A stretch of 64,000 bases of DNA. Origin: Neofusicoccum parvum. Taxonomy: Eukaryota > Ascomycota > Dothideomycetes > Botryosphaeriales > Botryosphaeriaceae. The translations under genes and the position numbers were made by a program. The stretch is taken from contig CP087221.1 in NCBI GenBank assembly GCA_020912385.1, forward strand, positions 868,001 through 932,000, given 5' to 3'. This document shows positions 45,692-56,355 of the stretch, in pieces; within the stretch, counting starts at the first letter, position 1; each line of letters starts with the position of its first letter. The notes under the pieces are model-generated. The model searched no databases, had not been told where the DNA came from, and saw nothing but the letters and a program-made list of their open reading frames with translations.

Positions 45692-47533
45692 ATGGCCGTC
45701 TCGCAACAGAGTCCACACATCTACAAAGCCCTCGACCCATTATCTCGAGATATTCGATTACTCACCCTGCTACCGGGTGGATGGCCAGACATACTGCACT
45801 GTGAACTACGCGTGGAAAGTCTGGACAACCATCCAAGATACGAATCACTCTCATACGTATGGGGAGACCCAAATGACCTCATACCAATTGTCTTGGATGG
45901 TCATCCTCATCGAATAACTGCAAACCTTGGAGCGGCACTTCGCAGACTTCGACATCCACAACACACACGAAGCATGTGGGTTGATGCGCTTTGCATCAAC
46001 CAAACAGAGACTAGAGAGCGAACTCATCAAGTCAATCTGATGGGGCTCATTTATTCTCGCACAACAGAAGCATTCATGTTTCTTGGGGATTACAATGAAG
46101 GCAGCTTGATCAACTCCGGCGCAAGCTACTCAGCGGCGAGGAACGCAGAAACTGGCCAAGAATCGGATACGAATCTCAACTCCTCACAACGTCTCACTCG
46201 AGTGGAAGTTGTTGCAGCAGTCGCTTTGATATACAGACTAACCAACGATCAACGCCACTTGACTTTTTCCGAAGACGGTTCCCATTCAGCAATAACGAAA
46301 AGTTCCCTACAAGCTTTGAAAACGCTGATGAATCTCCCATGGTGGTCTCGCATATGGACGGTTCAAGAGGCAGTTCTGCCACCTAAGATTACTTTAGTTT
46401 GTGGCTCAATACATGTCCCCTGGACAGTACTTTCCACAGCTGCTGATGCATTTTTCAAGCACAGCATTCAAGAGAACTGTTGCGAGTGGGAAAACGTACC
46501 AAATGAGGCGACGGAGCTGTCCAATTTTTATACCAAAATCAGCAAACTCGAAAGAGAGCGCGAACAGCATTTTTATGGAACAAAGAGAGATTTAAAGTTC
46601 CTACTAGGTACTTTCAAACCTCGCTTGGCGTCAGATCCGCGGGACAAAGTGTTTGCATTGCTTAGCCTTGCAGACCTCGAAGGATCCGAAACGATCTATG
46701 CCGACTACTCTCTAGAAGTTCTTCACGTGTTCATGAAGACGACAATCCGCATGATCGAGCGCTCAAAAGACCTACACCCTTTATTGAGGACGACTGAATT
46801 CAGACATCTTTCAAACTTACCTTCATGGGTTCCCGACTGGACCGCGAGCATTCCAAATGAATGGGCTCATGATTGCGAGTTCCATCAAATCGATTCCTAC
46901 AAGCTTTTCAATGCATCGCAGGATGCCATTCCAGTCATCCACTCAAGCCTCCAATCGATATTGACCCAGTCTGTCTTGGCAATAGGGGGTGTCATAACCG
47001 ACGATGTCTCCGCACATACCTCGCAGATGGCACTCAGAGGCTGGGACACTTTGGGAAGGACGGTAAATGAATTCAAAGCTCTGATACGCTACGAGTCCGT
47101 TAGAAATCTTCCATACGTTGGCGGCGGTACCTACGAAAACGCGCTGTGGAGGCTCATCGTCCAAGATCGTTATGTGGTCAGCAGTCACCCTTTGAACACC
47201 CGGAGGACGGTTCCGGCAGACTACGAAGCGTTCGTTCGAGAGTACAACCAACAGGGGGGCTACGTATTTCAACTACCAGAAATCATGGTCAATCGTAAAC
47301 CTTTCGTGACGGGGAAAGGGTTCATTGGCTTGGGGCCTCCTCACACACAAGTTGGCGACAAAATTAGCATCTTATTTGGTGGCCGAGTCCCATTTATTTT
47401 GCGGCCTATCACACACAGACAGACGGGTTCTGTATTCTACACTTACATTGGACACGCTTTTGTACACGGTATCATGGATGGGGAGGTGCTTTGCAATCAG
47501 CAAAATAGCGCAGAGATGATTTCTCTTATCTGA
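45692..47533 (+). CDS. Canonical HET-domain protein
   Basis: Single exon, 613 aa. The HET domain (PF06985) spans about residues 45-240 with its three usual blocks: YESLSYVWGDPND, MWVDALCINQTETRERTHQ and LPWWSRIWTVQEAVLP. A KFLLGTFKPRLASDPRDKVFALL stretch follows, as common in this group (the DPRDKVFALL block). The C-terminal half, with GFIGLGPPHTQVGDKI near the end, is typical of HET-6/Tol-like proteins. Such genes act in heterokaryon incompatibility and other cell-death responses; partners are unknown here. It differs clearly from the three HET-like paralogues at 23-34 kb, which lack WGD and CINQ. The frame is intact. Confidence 0.88.
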   Translation: MAVSQQSPHIYKALDPLSRDIRLLTLLPGGWPDILHCELRVESLDNHPRYESLSYVWGDPNDLIPIVLDGHPHRITANLGAALRRLRHPQHTRSMWVDALCINQTETRERTHQVNLMGLIYSRTTEAFMFLGDYNEGSLINSGASYSAARNAETGQESDTNLNSSQRLTRVEVVAAVALIYRLTNDQRHLTFSEDGSHSAITKSSLQALKTLMNLPWWSRIWTVQEAVLPPKITLVCGSIHVPWTVLSTAADAFFKHSIQENCCEWENVPNEATELSNFYTKISKLEREREQHFYGTKRDLKFLLGTFKPRLASDPRDKVFALLSLADLEGSETIYADYSLEVLHVFMKTTIRMIERSKDLHPLLRTTEFRHLSNLPSWVPDWTASIPNEWAHDCEFHQIDSYKLFNASQDAIPVIHSSLQSILTQSVLAIGGVITDDVSAHTSQMALRGWDTLGRTVNEFKALIRYESVRNLPYVGGGTYENALWRLIVQDRYVVSSHPLNTRRTVPADYEAFVREYNQQGGYVFQLPEIMVNRKPFVTGKGFIGLGPPHTQVGDKISILFGGRVPFILRPITHRQTGSVFYTYIGHAFVHGIMDGEVLCNQQNSAEMISLI

Positions 47534-48144
47534 ACTGGGTATTTGAAGACAGAAGTGTAACTTGGGCTCATTCTCTTTCATCGCTCCTTGCATGAAGATG
47601 AGAATAAACAAGCTTTAAGGATGTAATTGGATTAAGGCTTAGCTGAAAAAGTGAAAAAGAAAAAGTGGAAATTAGTCTTTAAAATGTGGAGTGGCTCATG
47701 TAACTATCTCTGGCCTGTGGACTTGACCTACTGTCTTATCCTTGGATAGTCAACCGGCGATTGACCAGAATTGCATCCTGCCGGTACCGAGGGCCTATCA
47801 ATACCAATTACGCCAACTCCGTCTACAACCTGGCAGAAGAGCGGGCAAGAAAATTGGTCAGGCACGAGAAGGAAAATCTGGAATTCTCGCGCATTAAGGG
47901 CATAGCAAATCACTAGAAAATGCGGGTTTTGGTGAAATATGTGACAAATATTGAGTTCAAGCCATATACAACCTACCGCACGTGGATAATCCGTACCTCC
48001 CAGCCACCTGTGCAAGGCCGAGGATCTGCCGACCCAGCGGCACCGGCGCAACAGAATCTCTTGTCCAGTTCGCCAACCTTCCAGTGGCATCCACCCGGCT
48101 TTCCGCGTCTTACCCACCCGACCAAGATATCTCGCCCAAACAAT
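47534..48144. other. Intergenic, HET gene to unknown conserved gene
   Basis: 611 bp. The frame of the next gene stays open back to 47920, but that upstream part has no protein character. Nothing else seen. Confidence 0.4.
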
Positions 48145-48606
48145 ATGCGGATACTCACGCCCAGGCTTCTCCGTCGATGGCATGAGATGCTGGGTCTCCC
48201 ACGACAATCACCACCGACATGGTATCGGGATCGACTTCGGGAGGAGCTTCGCGAGCGCAACGCTGCAACAACACGCTGGCAGAGGCTTAGCGAGACATCC
48301 GACGTCTTCTTTTCCATCAGCCGAGCCCAGCACGATGGATTTCCGGTAGGGAAGTTGCCGCCTCTTACTACCCCACGCCACACGCCCGTGTACGTGTACA
48401 TGCTGGCAAAGTACACATTGCGCTGGCAATTCTACCGGATGGCTGCATTGCTTTGTTGTGCTCCTTGTTACACATCGGTGCGTGAGGTTGTGAATCCCAG
48501 CAAAGATTGTAAGCTTGAAGATGTCGCGTCTCGCCACCAGATTGATCCAGTCACGTTCAAACGCGTCGGTGGCAAGCTGCGACGCTTTTGGCCTCTTCTA
48601 CCGTAG
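48145..48606 (+). CDS. Uncharacterised small fungal protein
   Basis: 153 aa from ATG 48145 (MRILTPRLLRRWHEML). It is basic and rich in Arg and Trp: WYRDRLREELRERNAATTRW, then LSETSDVFFSISRAQHDGFP, YMLAKYTLRWQFYRMAAL, and a C-terminal SRHQIDPVTFKRVGGKLRR. I recall similar proteins in other filamentous fungi, but know of no function. Upstream in-frame codons to 47920 exist, but the sequence there looks non-coding. The lack of signal peptide or membrane span suggests a soluble protein. It precedes the phosphoribosyltransferase fusion by about 250 bp, on the same strand. Confidence 0.55.
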   Translation: MRILTPRLLRRWHEMLGLPRQSPPTWYRDRLREELRERNAATTRWQRLSETSDVFFSISRAQHDGFPVGKLPPLTTPRHTPVYVYMLAKYTLRWQFYRMAALLCCAPCYTSVREVVNPSKDCKLEDVASRHQIDPVTFKRVGGKLRRFWPLLP

Positions 48607-48679
48607 ATATTGGTCACGCTCAGCTGTCTAGATTATACCACCTGGCCTCCGCAAACACCGAGCGAGGCAAGCAATTATC

Positions 48680-48737
48680 CCAAGCAAGCGCATAAAGCAA
48701 TCCAAGCAAGCGCTTAAAGCAATCCAAGCAAGCGCAC
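48680..48737. repeat. 22-nt tandem repeat upstream of the kinase/HAD/UPRT fusion
   Basis: Unit CCAAGCAAGCGCATAAAGCA plus AT, copies at 48680-48701 and 48702-48723 and a partial third to 48737. The copies differ at one position (CAT versus CTT). It lies about 120 bp before ATG 48855, in the presumed promoter. Confidence 0.85.
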
Positions 48738-48854
48738 TTGCTCATAGGTAGATAAGTAAGAGCTATCTGGCGATTCTGCTGCCCATCTTCGCCCCAACTT
48801 CCGGACTTTACAATCCACCATCTGCGATTACCATTTGCGCAGCTTTACCCAAAG

Positions 48855-50945
48855 ATGTCTGACCGTGGGAGCAACGCATCAGACACCAAGCCCAGCTCGA
48901 CATTGGGCGACTGCTCGAACCTTGGACAAGATTGTTCTGCTGGTGGAAAAGCAAAAGTCATTGGAATCTACGGAGTTCCCGGCTCCGGCAAGACTTTTAT
49001 GCTAAACGAGCTGAAGCATGAATTGAACGATGATCACTTCTCGTTCTTCGAAGGGTCTGAGATGATTGCGTCCCTTGTTCCGGGCGGGCTGGAAGCGTTT
49101 AAGAGATTGGACGAACAGCGCAAGACACATTTCCGACAGCTTGCTATTGGAACCATTGAGAAAGAATGTGCCACCAGCGGCAAGTCTGCGGTCGTCACCG
49201 GCCATTTCATGTTCTGGCCTGAAGAAGAGGAGAAGGGACAGATGGTCTGCACGGCGAAGGACCTAGCCACCTACACGCACATTCTCTATTTAGATGTGCC
49301 GGCCGCCGTAATCCAGCAACGCCATCGGGACGACACAGAACGGTCACGCCCGCCTACAACTACAGCTCATTTGGTCAAATGGCAGCAGGCCGAACAGGAT
49401 CAGCTGCGCCTGCTCTGTCGCGACCACGGCATCCTGTTCTCGCTTCTCGCCCCCGGTCCGTCTTTGCTAGCCAAGGTTTCCGCTCTGCTACGAGACTTCC
49501 ATGTCCACACCGAGACTTACAACTTGTCGCGCGCTGAGAGCCGCTTAGACGAGATTCTTGCCCCTCACCGAGACCGCTGGGAGACGATGCTGGTCATAGA
49601 CGCCGACCGCACGTTGGCGGCCGAAGACACTGGAGCGCTGTTCTGGGAAACGCTTCGCAAGTCCCGGAAATGGGAAGGAGAGGATTCGCCGTTGAAGTCT
49701 CTCTTCGGCAGTTCAATGGGCTACTCATACAATGCCTTCCGACAGGCCGCACTGTCATACGAAGAAGCTGCCGACAGCGAAGAGTACAAGGCGGTCTGCC
49801 AGCAGGTTGCGTCAATGGTTACCATGTACCCAGGATTCGTGTCTTTGTTGCAGCGAATAAGGCAGCAAGAGCACGTCGGTGTCGTCGTTGTCAGCTGCGG
49901 CCTTCTCCGTGTCTGGGAGAAGGTTTTGGAGAGAGAAGGACTGTCGAAAACGGTCAGCATCATCGCCGGCGGACGTCTGGCGGATGGATTCGTGGTCACC
50001 GCAGCGGTAAAGGCCGCCATCGTGGTCCGGCTACAACAGCTCTACCGAACGTACGTCTGGGCATTTGGAGACAGTCCGCTGGACTTGGAAATGTTGAAGC
50101 AAGCAGATCAGGCGGTCGTCGTTGTGGGCGACGAGCGTACCAGGAGCAAGAGCATGGATGATGCGTTATCTCTTGCCATCAATCAAGGAGGTCTCCAAGC
50201 CCGCCAGGTTCTGCTTCCCAGCAGCGCAACGCCACGACTGGACATGTCGAGGCTTCCCGTAGTCCAGCTCGACGACGCCGGTCTCATCAGCTCCATCCTC
50301 CACCGCCGGAATCTCGGTCTCTCAATCGTTCTCGCGACCGACAAGGATGCAACGAGATTGCTTGCGACGCCTATGCGCAATGCCGCTGTCGCCGGTCCTG
50401 CTCTGAGGAAAGCACACCGTAGGGCTGGCGCATACCTTGCGACCGAATATCTGACCAGCGTGGTCGGCCTCGAAAAATGCGGCATTTCGCACACCCTGGG
50501 TCACGATACTACAGGCTACCGGCTTTTGCACGAGGGGCAGACTACGATCATGGCGGTCATGCGGGCCGGGGAGCCGATGGCAGGCGGGGTCAACGAGGTG
50601 TTCCCACTGGCCATGTTCGTCCATGCCGACGGCCCAGAGCAGGTCATGCTCCACCACTTGCAGGGCCAGCGCCAGGTCCTACTGGTGGATTCGGTCATCA
50701 ACAGCGGCAAGACGATCCTGGAGTTTGTGCGGGTGATTCGTGAGCTTAGCCCAGACGTTCGCGTCGTCGTGGTGGCTGGCGTGGTCCAGGCGGAGTGCAC
50801 CGTTCCGGACAGCGCCTTCTACAGGACGCTCGCTGGGCATGGCAACGTCAGTCTTGTTGCCCTTCGTCGTTCCAATACAAAGTTCACCGGCACCGGCACG
50901 ACAGACACTGGTAACCGGCTATTCAATACAACGCACCTACTATGA
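48855..50945 (+). CDS. P-loop kinase / HAD phosphatase / UPRTase-like fusion protein
   Basis: Single exon, 696 aa, with three domains in order. Residues about 33-220: P-loop NTPase with GVPGSGKT (Walker A) and a VVTGHFMFWPEE strand, like small nucleotide or adenylate-type kinases. Residues about 235-430: HAD-like phosphatase with VIDADRTLAA (nucleophile Asp in DADRT), the VVVSCGL Ser motif and FGDSPLDLEM metal-binding motif. Residues about 470-690: uracil phosphoribosyltransferase-like domain with MRAGEPMAGG and LLVDSVINSGKT in place of the usual PRPP-binding loop (DPMLATGGT type). The fusion suggests a nucleotide salvage or modification role in the cytosol, but the substrate is not evident and the altered PRPP loop may change activity. 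No transit peptide is seen. Confidence 0.82.
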   Translation: MSDRGSNASDTKPSSTLGDCSNLGQDCSAGGKAKVIGIYGVPGSGKTFMLNELKHELNDDHFSFFEGSEMIASLVPGGLEAFKRLDEQRKTHFRQLAIGTIEKECATSGKSAVVTGHFMFWPEEEEKGQMVCTAKDLATYTHILYLDVPAAVIQQRHRDDTERSRPPTTTAHLVKWQQAEQDQLRLLCRDHGILFSLLAPGPSLLAKVSALLRDFHVHTETYNLSRAESRLDEILAPHRDRWETMLVIDADRTLAAEDTGALFWETLRKSRKWEGEDSPLKSLFGSSMGYSYNAFRQAALSYEEAADSEEYKAVCQQVASMVTMYPGFVSLLQRIRQQEHVGVVVVSCGLLRVWEKVLEREGLSKTVSIIAGGRLADGFVVTAAVKAAIVVRLQQLYRTYVWAFGDSPLDLEMLKQADQAVVVVGDERTRSKSMDDALSLAINQGGLQARQVLLPSSATPRLDMSRLPVVQLDDAGLISSILHRRNLGLSIVLATDKDATRLLATPMRNAAVAGPALRKAHRRAGAYLATEYLTSVVGLEKCGISHTLGHDTTGYRLLHEGQTTIMAVMRAGEPMAGGVNEVFPLAMFVHADGPEQVMLHHLQGQRQVLLVDSVINSGKTILEFVRVIRELSPDVRVVVVAGVVQAECTVPDSAFYRTLAGHGNVSLVALRRSNTKFTGTGTTDTGNRLFNTTHLL

Positions 50946-51199
50946 ACCGCATATTACTTAGGTGCTATTGCTCAGGTGCGAGCAGATAGGGTGGCGACAG
51001 GTGGTGGGCGGAAAGGAGTTGCGCGCGTTCTTGCTAGTGAGTAATGCGACACGGCGTCCACTAGTGACGTACGGCTAACTTCGAAGTCTTTTGTTACAGT
51101 TTGAAATCGAAGTTGCCTCAGATGGGACCCTGCAGCGAAACCAAGGTGAATACCCTGCGAGTGTTTTGGGAAGGCGAAAGTCTAATCGAGGCCACAAAG

Positions 51200-51246
51200 T
51201 CAGAAGTTCGACAGCTAGGAGTCTGACAGCCAGAAGTCTGACAGCC
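51200..51246. repeat. Short tandem repeat, AGAAGTCTGACAGCC type
   Basis: Three imperfect copies of a 14-16 nt unit (CAGAAGTTCGACAGCT, AGGAGTCTGACAGC, CAGAAGTCTGACAGCC) in non-coding DNA. Confidence 0.75.
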
Positions 51247-51908
51247 ATAAACCTACATTGACATCGCAAACTCCTCTGAAAGTTATGTTTCCTTTTTCTG
51301 TAGCTTAGTCTCCTCATAGATAGTAATGCTACTGAATTTCCGCGAGGGCACCGGACGCAAGTCGTGACGTCTTTCGGGACGAGGAACGGTCGATCGACCG
51401 AGCCATATCCAAGGGGTCTATCCATCACGTTGCTGGAACACGTTACCTATGGAGCCTTCTATGCGTTGGGTATCCTCTATTATCTGCTCTGTGTGGGCCC
51501 CCACATGCAGCGCACCTCTTAGGGGATGTCAAGTGTCCATCATATAGTTGAGCATGTGCTCGAAAGACTCAGGAGCTTTTGCGGGACCGCCAAACCCTTG
51601 GCCTCTCCACCTCCTTTCCACTTCTGCTGCTACTTCTGCATCTGCTGCCTCTACCTCTACCCCCTCTACACTACTGTCTCAACTACCCTGCTGTCACCCG
51701 CCGCTCATCCTCTCCTGCTATACACCTGCGCGCCTAGGCGCCCAGATGCCCTGCTATTGCTACAGGCTCTGTCACGACAAACGCCTGCAATCCCTCAACG
51801 GTACGTCGCGCCACCTTGTTCCCCCGCTCATTCATTGGGCATTGTCGCGTCGACGAACCAGGCTCACCAGCATCACCCTTAGGCCTTTACTCGCACGGCG
51901 CCTCCCTC

Positions 51909-51932
51909 CTCTCTCTCTCTCTCTCTCTCTCT
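51909..51932. repeat. CT dinucleotide microsatellite
   Basis: About twelve CT units in a wider pyrimidine-rich tract. Length is likely variable between strains. Confidence 0.85.
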
Positions 51933-52088
51933 CCTTCTCCACGCTCATTCGTCGTCCGCTCCCGCTGCTGCCGCTGCCACCAATAGCCACCTCGATGGAC
52001 GCGATGAACCTCCTGTCGTTGATCACGGAGATGATTAAGCTCATCATCCATCAGATCTGATAGGAACGGCCTGTCAACATCGCCTACA

Positions 52089-54021
52089 TTATGCTACCCC
52101 GTTGCTCGAGGCTTTAACCCAACAACCATCTGCTGAGGATATAACCAGCGTAATCATCTGCCGCTCGCTCCCAATCTGATCTTCTCCAACCTCACTCGAC
52201 TCTGGTTCAATACGCTTGGTTGAAGCGGAAGAACTAACATTCTTATCACCTGGCCGGCACGGAGAGATATCGGGGAAGGTCTGTAGAATGCGCACAATCG
52301 CCAAAGAGGCCTCCAAAAGCGCGAAGTCCTCTGCCACTCATCAGCGCAGAATTTTAAAAGGGGGGAGGAGGAGATGGGGAAATCACTCACGGCCAAGACA
52401 GACTCGCGGTCCGCCGTTGAAAGGCAGATAACCCCAGCCGACCTTCCTCTCCAGGTCGCCGTCCCAGCGCTCTGGCCGGAACTCGCAGGCATCGGCCCCG
52501 TAGAGGTCTCGGCGCCGGTGCATCAGGTACGTGCAGTAGCCTACGGCCATCCCCTTCCGGATGAGTATCGGCGAGCGGCCGTCGGGGCCGCCGCCCATTG
52601 GGAGGGTCGTCGTGCGCAGGGCCGTGCGGGAGTTGATGGGGACCGACGGGTACAGCCGGAGAACTGGGAGTATGGTTAGGATATGCTCCTCGTTTGATGA
52701 GGGATGAGAAATGTTTTGAGTCAAACCTTCTTTGAGAACCCAGCTGAGATAGGTCATCTTCTTGAGGTCTTGGTGAGAGGGTGGAGCGGTGCCGACTTTG
52801 CTTTGGATTTCAGCGCGGAGTTTTGCAAGGACACGAGGGTGCTGTGTGAGTAGACGGCTGCGAGGCGTATTAGTAGAGCAAAAGAATTACTGAAGTGGTG
52901 GATTTTGCTTACAAGGTCCACGAAAGGCAGCAAGCAGTTGTGTCCCTCCCGGCCAAGAGCACATTGAGCAGTTGGGAACGAATGGTGAACACGTCCTGCC
53001 GATTAAGCAGTAGAGAATCCAGAAACACGTGTTTCGACTCTGCTTCGGATGGCGCTCCGCTTTGCCTGTTGTTGCTGGAGTCTCGTAGCCGCTCTCGCAC
53101 CATGGAGTCCACGAATCTGTGCACAGTCTTACACGCGCGCCAAAATTTAGGGCCACCAATCAACCAGTAGAGATCTCCAAGGCGGCCTCGCTGGGCGAGG
53201 AAATCCTGCGCAACAGTGAAGGCCTCTGCAAAGTCGGCCTCTTCGGATGCAGAGTCGTGCCCGCTGCCGGTCGCATCGAGAGAGCCAATGGACTCTCCAA
53301 ACAAAAGAAACGTGGTCGTGTCCAACGTGAAACGGAAGAATAGCGGCTGGAGATCGACCGGTTGCCCGTCGGGGATCTGGTCCGCCAGCTTCTGCACGGC
53401 GGCCTGGATCTGCTCGAAATTTTGCGCGCGGTTCTTTGCGAATTGCGGGCGCAACAGCTCGCGCGAGTGCCTCCATGCAGAGCCGTCTTGTGTGAATATG
53501 CCATCTCCAAGCAGGGGGAAGAATGTGGGTCGTCTAACCCCAAACCCGAATTCTAAACAGGTCAGCACGATGGCGTCCAGGGATTGGATGAAAGGGGCAG
53601 CGCTGTGAGACAAGGCCGGAACACACCTTTGAACTGTGAGCTGAGCACAGCTTCAATATTCTCGGGGTCAATTGTGTCGATACCAGAAATCCCAAGCAAT
53701 CGCTGCTCGAAGGTGGTACCGGTACGGCTAACAAGCCGATCAAAGAGGGCCAGGATCCGCCCCGATGCAGCGGCACGAAAGGCGTCGACGATCAAGTCCA
53801 GGCCCAGGGGCCATGCGTAACGGAGCCTTTTTGGAGGAGCGCACCCGCGCGTTGCGCCAAAGACTGCTTCATCCTGAACGCCACCGTCAGCAGAGGCGAT
53901 CAGCGCAGACAGATACGTGTTGGTAAGCTCTCACGGCATCGGTGCGGACCGCTTCCACCCATCGGAAAAGCAGCCATCCGCAAACAACAACCAGTAGCAG
54001 ACCGCAAGCAAAAGACAACAT
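52089..54021 (-). CDS. Cytochrome P450, CYP52-like (fatty acid or alkane hydroxylase type)
   Basis: Six exons (54021-53935, 53873-53627, 53552-52913, 52857-52727, 52663-52391, 52330-52089) give 539 aa. A single membrane anchor begins the protein (MLSFACGLLLVVVCGWLLFR). GCAPPKRLRYAWPLGLDLI and IDTIDPENIEAVLSSQFK are the CYP52-type N-terminal blocks. The I-helix reads LAGRDTTACCLSWT, the K-helix is EVLRLYPSVPINSRTA after splicing, FRPERW follows, and the haem loop is FNGGPRVCLGQDFALLEA with the Cys ligand. All P450 landmarks are intact. The family hydroxylates the ends of fatty acids or alkanes at the ER membrane. It is about 29 kb from the polyketide synthase, so a pathway link is not supported. 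Confidence 0.87.
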
Positions 54022-54669
54022 TGAATAACAATACGAAATACTTGGAAAAGCAGAATCTCAGCCACTATTTGGGTCGATCGAGAGTGAGGCACTCGAGGTT
54101 GCGGGAAGTAGCTGCGGCATGCAGTCGCTTTACAAGTAAAGTCTGCCAACCAACAGCCTGATATCACATACTAGAGGTCGATTTCAGACACCGAGGCTAC
54201 TTGCTTAAGGGGGAGTGGGGGCGATATGCAGGCAGCATCACGTCGGGTGTGATTCAGACGTATGCGGCAGAAGTGCACGCTGTTGAATCGCGAATCTGAA
54301 CCCTCAGCGTCGCGTCGTCCAATAAACTTGATCGGTATCGAAGCCGAGAGTGGGGTTCTGGACTGAATGGGACGTGATAAGCGAGAAGGAGCGGCTCAGA
54401 GGGCCAACTACCTCGAAAAAAGCAAACTGCGTGAACATGTGCATTGGGGGCCGAGTTGGCTGGTCGCAGCCTTCTCGACCCAAACTGGTGGCGTAAAGCG
54501 TCGCCAGCATTTCAAATTAAACGCCGACAACTCATCGAATCAAAGGCAGGCAACGACCTGGCCCGCCCAGAACTTTCAGCCTCATGCCTGCCTTCTAATC
54601 CAATCCTCCGAACTACAGTGCTCAAAACCACCACCGTCATCGTGGAACCTAAGCTCCAAGAAGAGCAGA
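54022..54669. other. Intergenic, divergent promoter of P450 and membrane protein
   Basis: 648 bp between start codons facing away from each other. Short frames within it lack features. No TATA or operator identified. Confidence 0.45.
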
Positions 54670-55896
54670 ATGGCGGCCATAGACTGTATCCAGGACTCCA
54701 GACAAATCCACGACGTCGAAAACGAAGGTTATCAACGTGAGTCGCATGGAAGGCCTAACAGTCGGAGAACACACACTGACTCCCACAGCGTCTTGCGAGG
54801 ATTGTGATGTGAGGCCACGCCCGCACCTCCTTCGAAGATTCAAAACTAGATGTGTTCGAGAGTATACCAGAGACTACGCCGACATGTTTGGCGATGCGTC
54901 CGAGAAGGCTCGAAGTGCCAATCCGCCTATCTTCATCCCAGACGTCACCGCAATACGCCAAAGGTGCTTGGATCATATCGGCTCGGAGCTGCGAGCCTTG
55001 GAATACAGAATGCAAGACCGAAGTACGCAGGAGTCAAGCGACATATCTAGAGCAGTGGATCTGCTGCGGGATATGGGTTTGTGACTCTTCACTTTTGGCG
55101 AGATTGTCCATGGATATACTAAAAACAGGCAGACATGTTGGTCGCGTCCGAGGCAAGACGCCTGAAGCTAGAAGACCCCGTATACTCAGATTCACGGGGG
55201 CTCAACGTCGTCCATCTCGACATGGGATCCGAGTCCGTCAAAGACTTCGGGAAAACCGGCCACTGGCTCATGCTTGGAAAGGACTTCGAAGAAGGAAGCC
55301 GAGATGTGGTTCAGCCTCGGGAACCAGACGACCTGTCCGAGTTCCAGAGGATCAGGATACGGGTGCGTGGGTGCGCCATCGAACTGACACTCCAGGGCTA
55401 ATATTCTCACCGCAGAACCATTTCATGGGGCGCAGCACAAGCAGTCCATACAGCGTCTGGACCCACCGCACCAAATCCACAATTCAGAGATGTGCCGGGA
55501 CTCTGAAGTATGACAGCAACGGTCGAATGGCGTATCGACCCATCTTCGCAAGCCTGTGGGCGGTCATACTCACAATAGCAATGTTGGCTCTTATCTGTTT
55601 CTATGGCGTCGGAATCATTGCCACCAGTACCACCTTTGATCCCACGTTCCAGAAATACTTCTTTTGGATAGCGATTATTTGGTCTCTCGCCTCGAGTTCT
55701 CTCCTCGGCTGGATCATCATGATATTCGGAGGGAACAAGAGAGATGTTGTCGCCGCGCTGATTTCAGGTCTTGGCATCTGGCTTGTGATAATCCAGGTAG
55801 GTGACAGAGGTTTGACTTAGAGTGCACTTATAAGTTAACATGGCTACTTTACAGATTGGACAGACGTATCTTCTTACGCAACTTGGTATCAACTAA
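54670..55896 (+). CDS. Small multi-exon membrane protein, DUF6594-like architecture
   Basis: Five exons (54670-54736, 54789-55076, 55133-55362, 55416-55796, 55855-55896) join in frame to 335 aa. The N-terminal part is soluble and charged, with a helix containing ALEYRMQDRSTQESSDISRA and LLRDMDMLVASEARRLKLED. The C-terminal third holds three hydrophobic helices: SLWAVILTIAMLALICFYGV, FFWIAIIWSLASSSLLGWII and VVAALISGLGIWLVIIQIG. This resembles the fungal DUF6594 type, with a coiled cytosolic part and C-terminal membrane helices, but I am not certain of the family. It has no enzyme motif. Such proteins are common in fungal accessory DNA. The short last exon (13 codons) is supported by an in-frame TTACAG acceptor; without it the frame stops at 55818. 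Confidence 0.6.
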
Positions 55897-55940
55897 GTAA
55901 GAATCTCCGTGGCATCAATTTCCCCGATGAAGCGACGAGG

Positions 55941-55979
55941 CGGCAATAAACTCCGCGTATAGAAGCGGCAATAAACTCC
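55941..55979. repeat. Direct repeat CGGCAATAAACTCC
   Basis: Two identical 14-nt copies 25 bp apart (55941-55954 and 55966-55979). Purpose unknown. Confidence 0.7.
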
Positions 55980-56355
55980 ATGTAGACTGTCGGCAACAAG
56001 CGGGGCCGCGGAAAGGCGTTGATTCCATCTAGTATCCCTTCATTCAGTATAGTAGCACTAGATTGATACTCTGGAATGACACGATATGTGAGCGCGGCAT
56101 GCTTCATAATGTTGGTTGTTGGACCTGTCAGCAAGACTCCACTCTGTCAATGAAGATCAGTCCATATCCGCTTAGCTCGGTCGAACTATAAAGGCCTAAT
56201 TACTCATCTAGCTACGCTAACGTGATAGCGCTCGTAAGCGTCTACTAAATACCACCGAAAGTATACGCGGGAGGTGCCTCGGATTCGGGTGTGTCGGATA
56301 GTTTGACGTCATGGAACCCCACTGTAGCTCTTGGATCCTTTCAAAGTTTCCTATT

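Larger units (their letters stand above)
50946..52088. other. Intergenic, fusion gene to P450
   Basis: 1.14 kb between converging genes. It holds a short tandem repeat and a CT microsatellite, listed separately. Frames such as 51526-51882 and 51548-52060 are low-complexity readings of CT-rich DNA. Confidence 0.5.

Noticed and set aside
51526..52060. Frames of 118 and 170 codons around the CT repeat
   Set aside because: Low-complexity Ser/Leu/Pro readings of CT-rich DNA.
15097..54021. One biosynthetic cluster joining the polyketide synthase, flavin oxidoreductase and P450
   Set aside because: The genes are 18-30 kb apart, with HET-like, wall-protein and housekeeping-like genes between; the P450 looks like a primary lipid hydroxylase.
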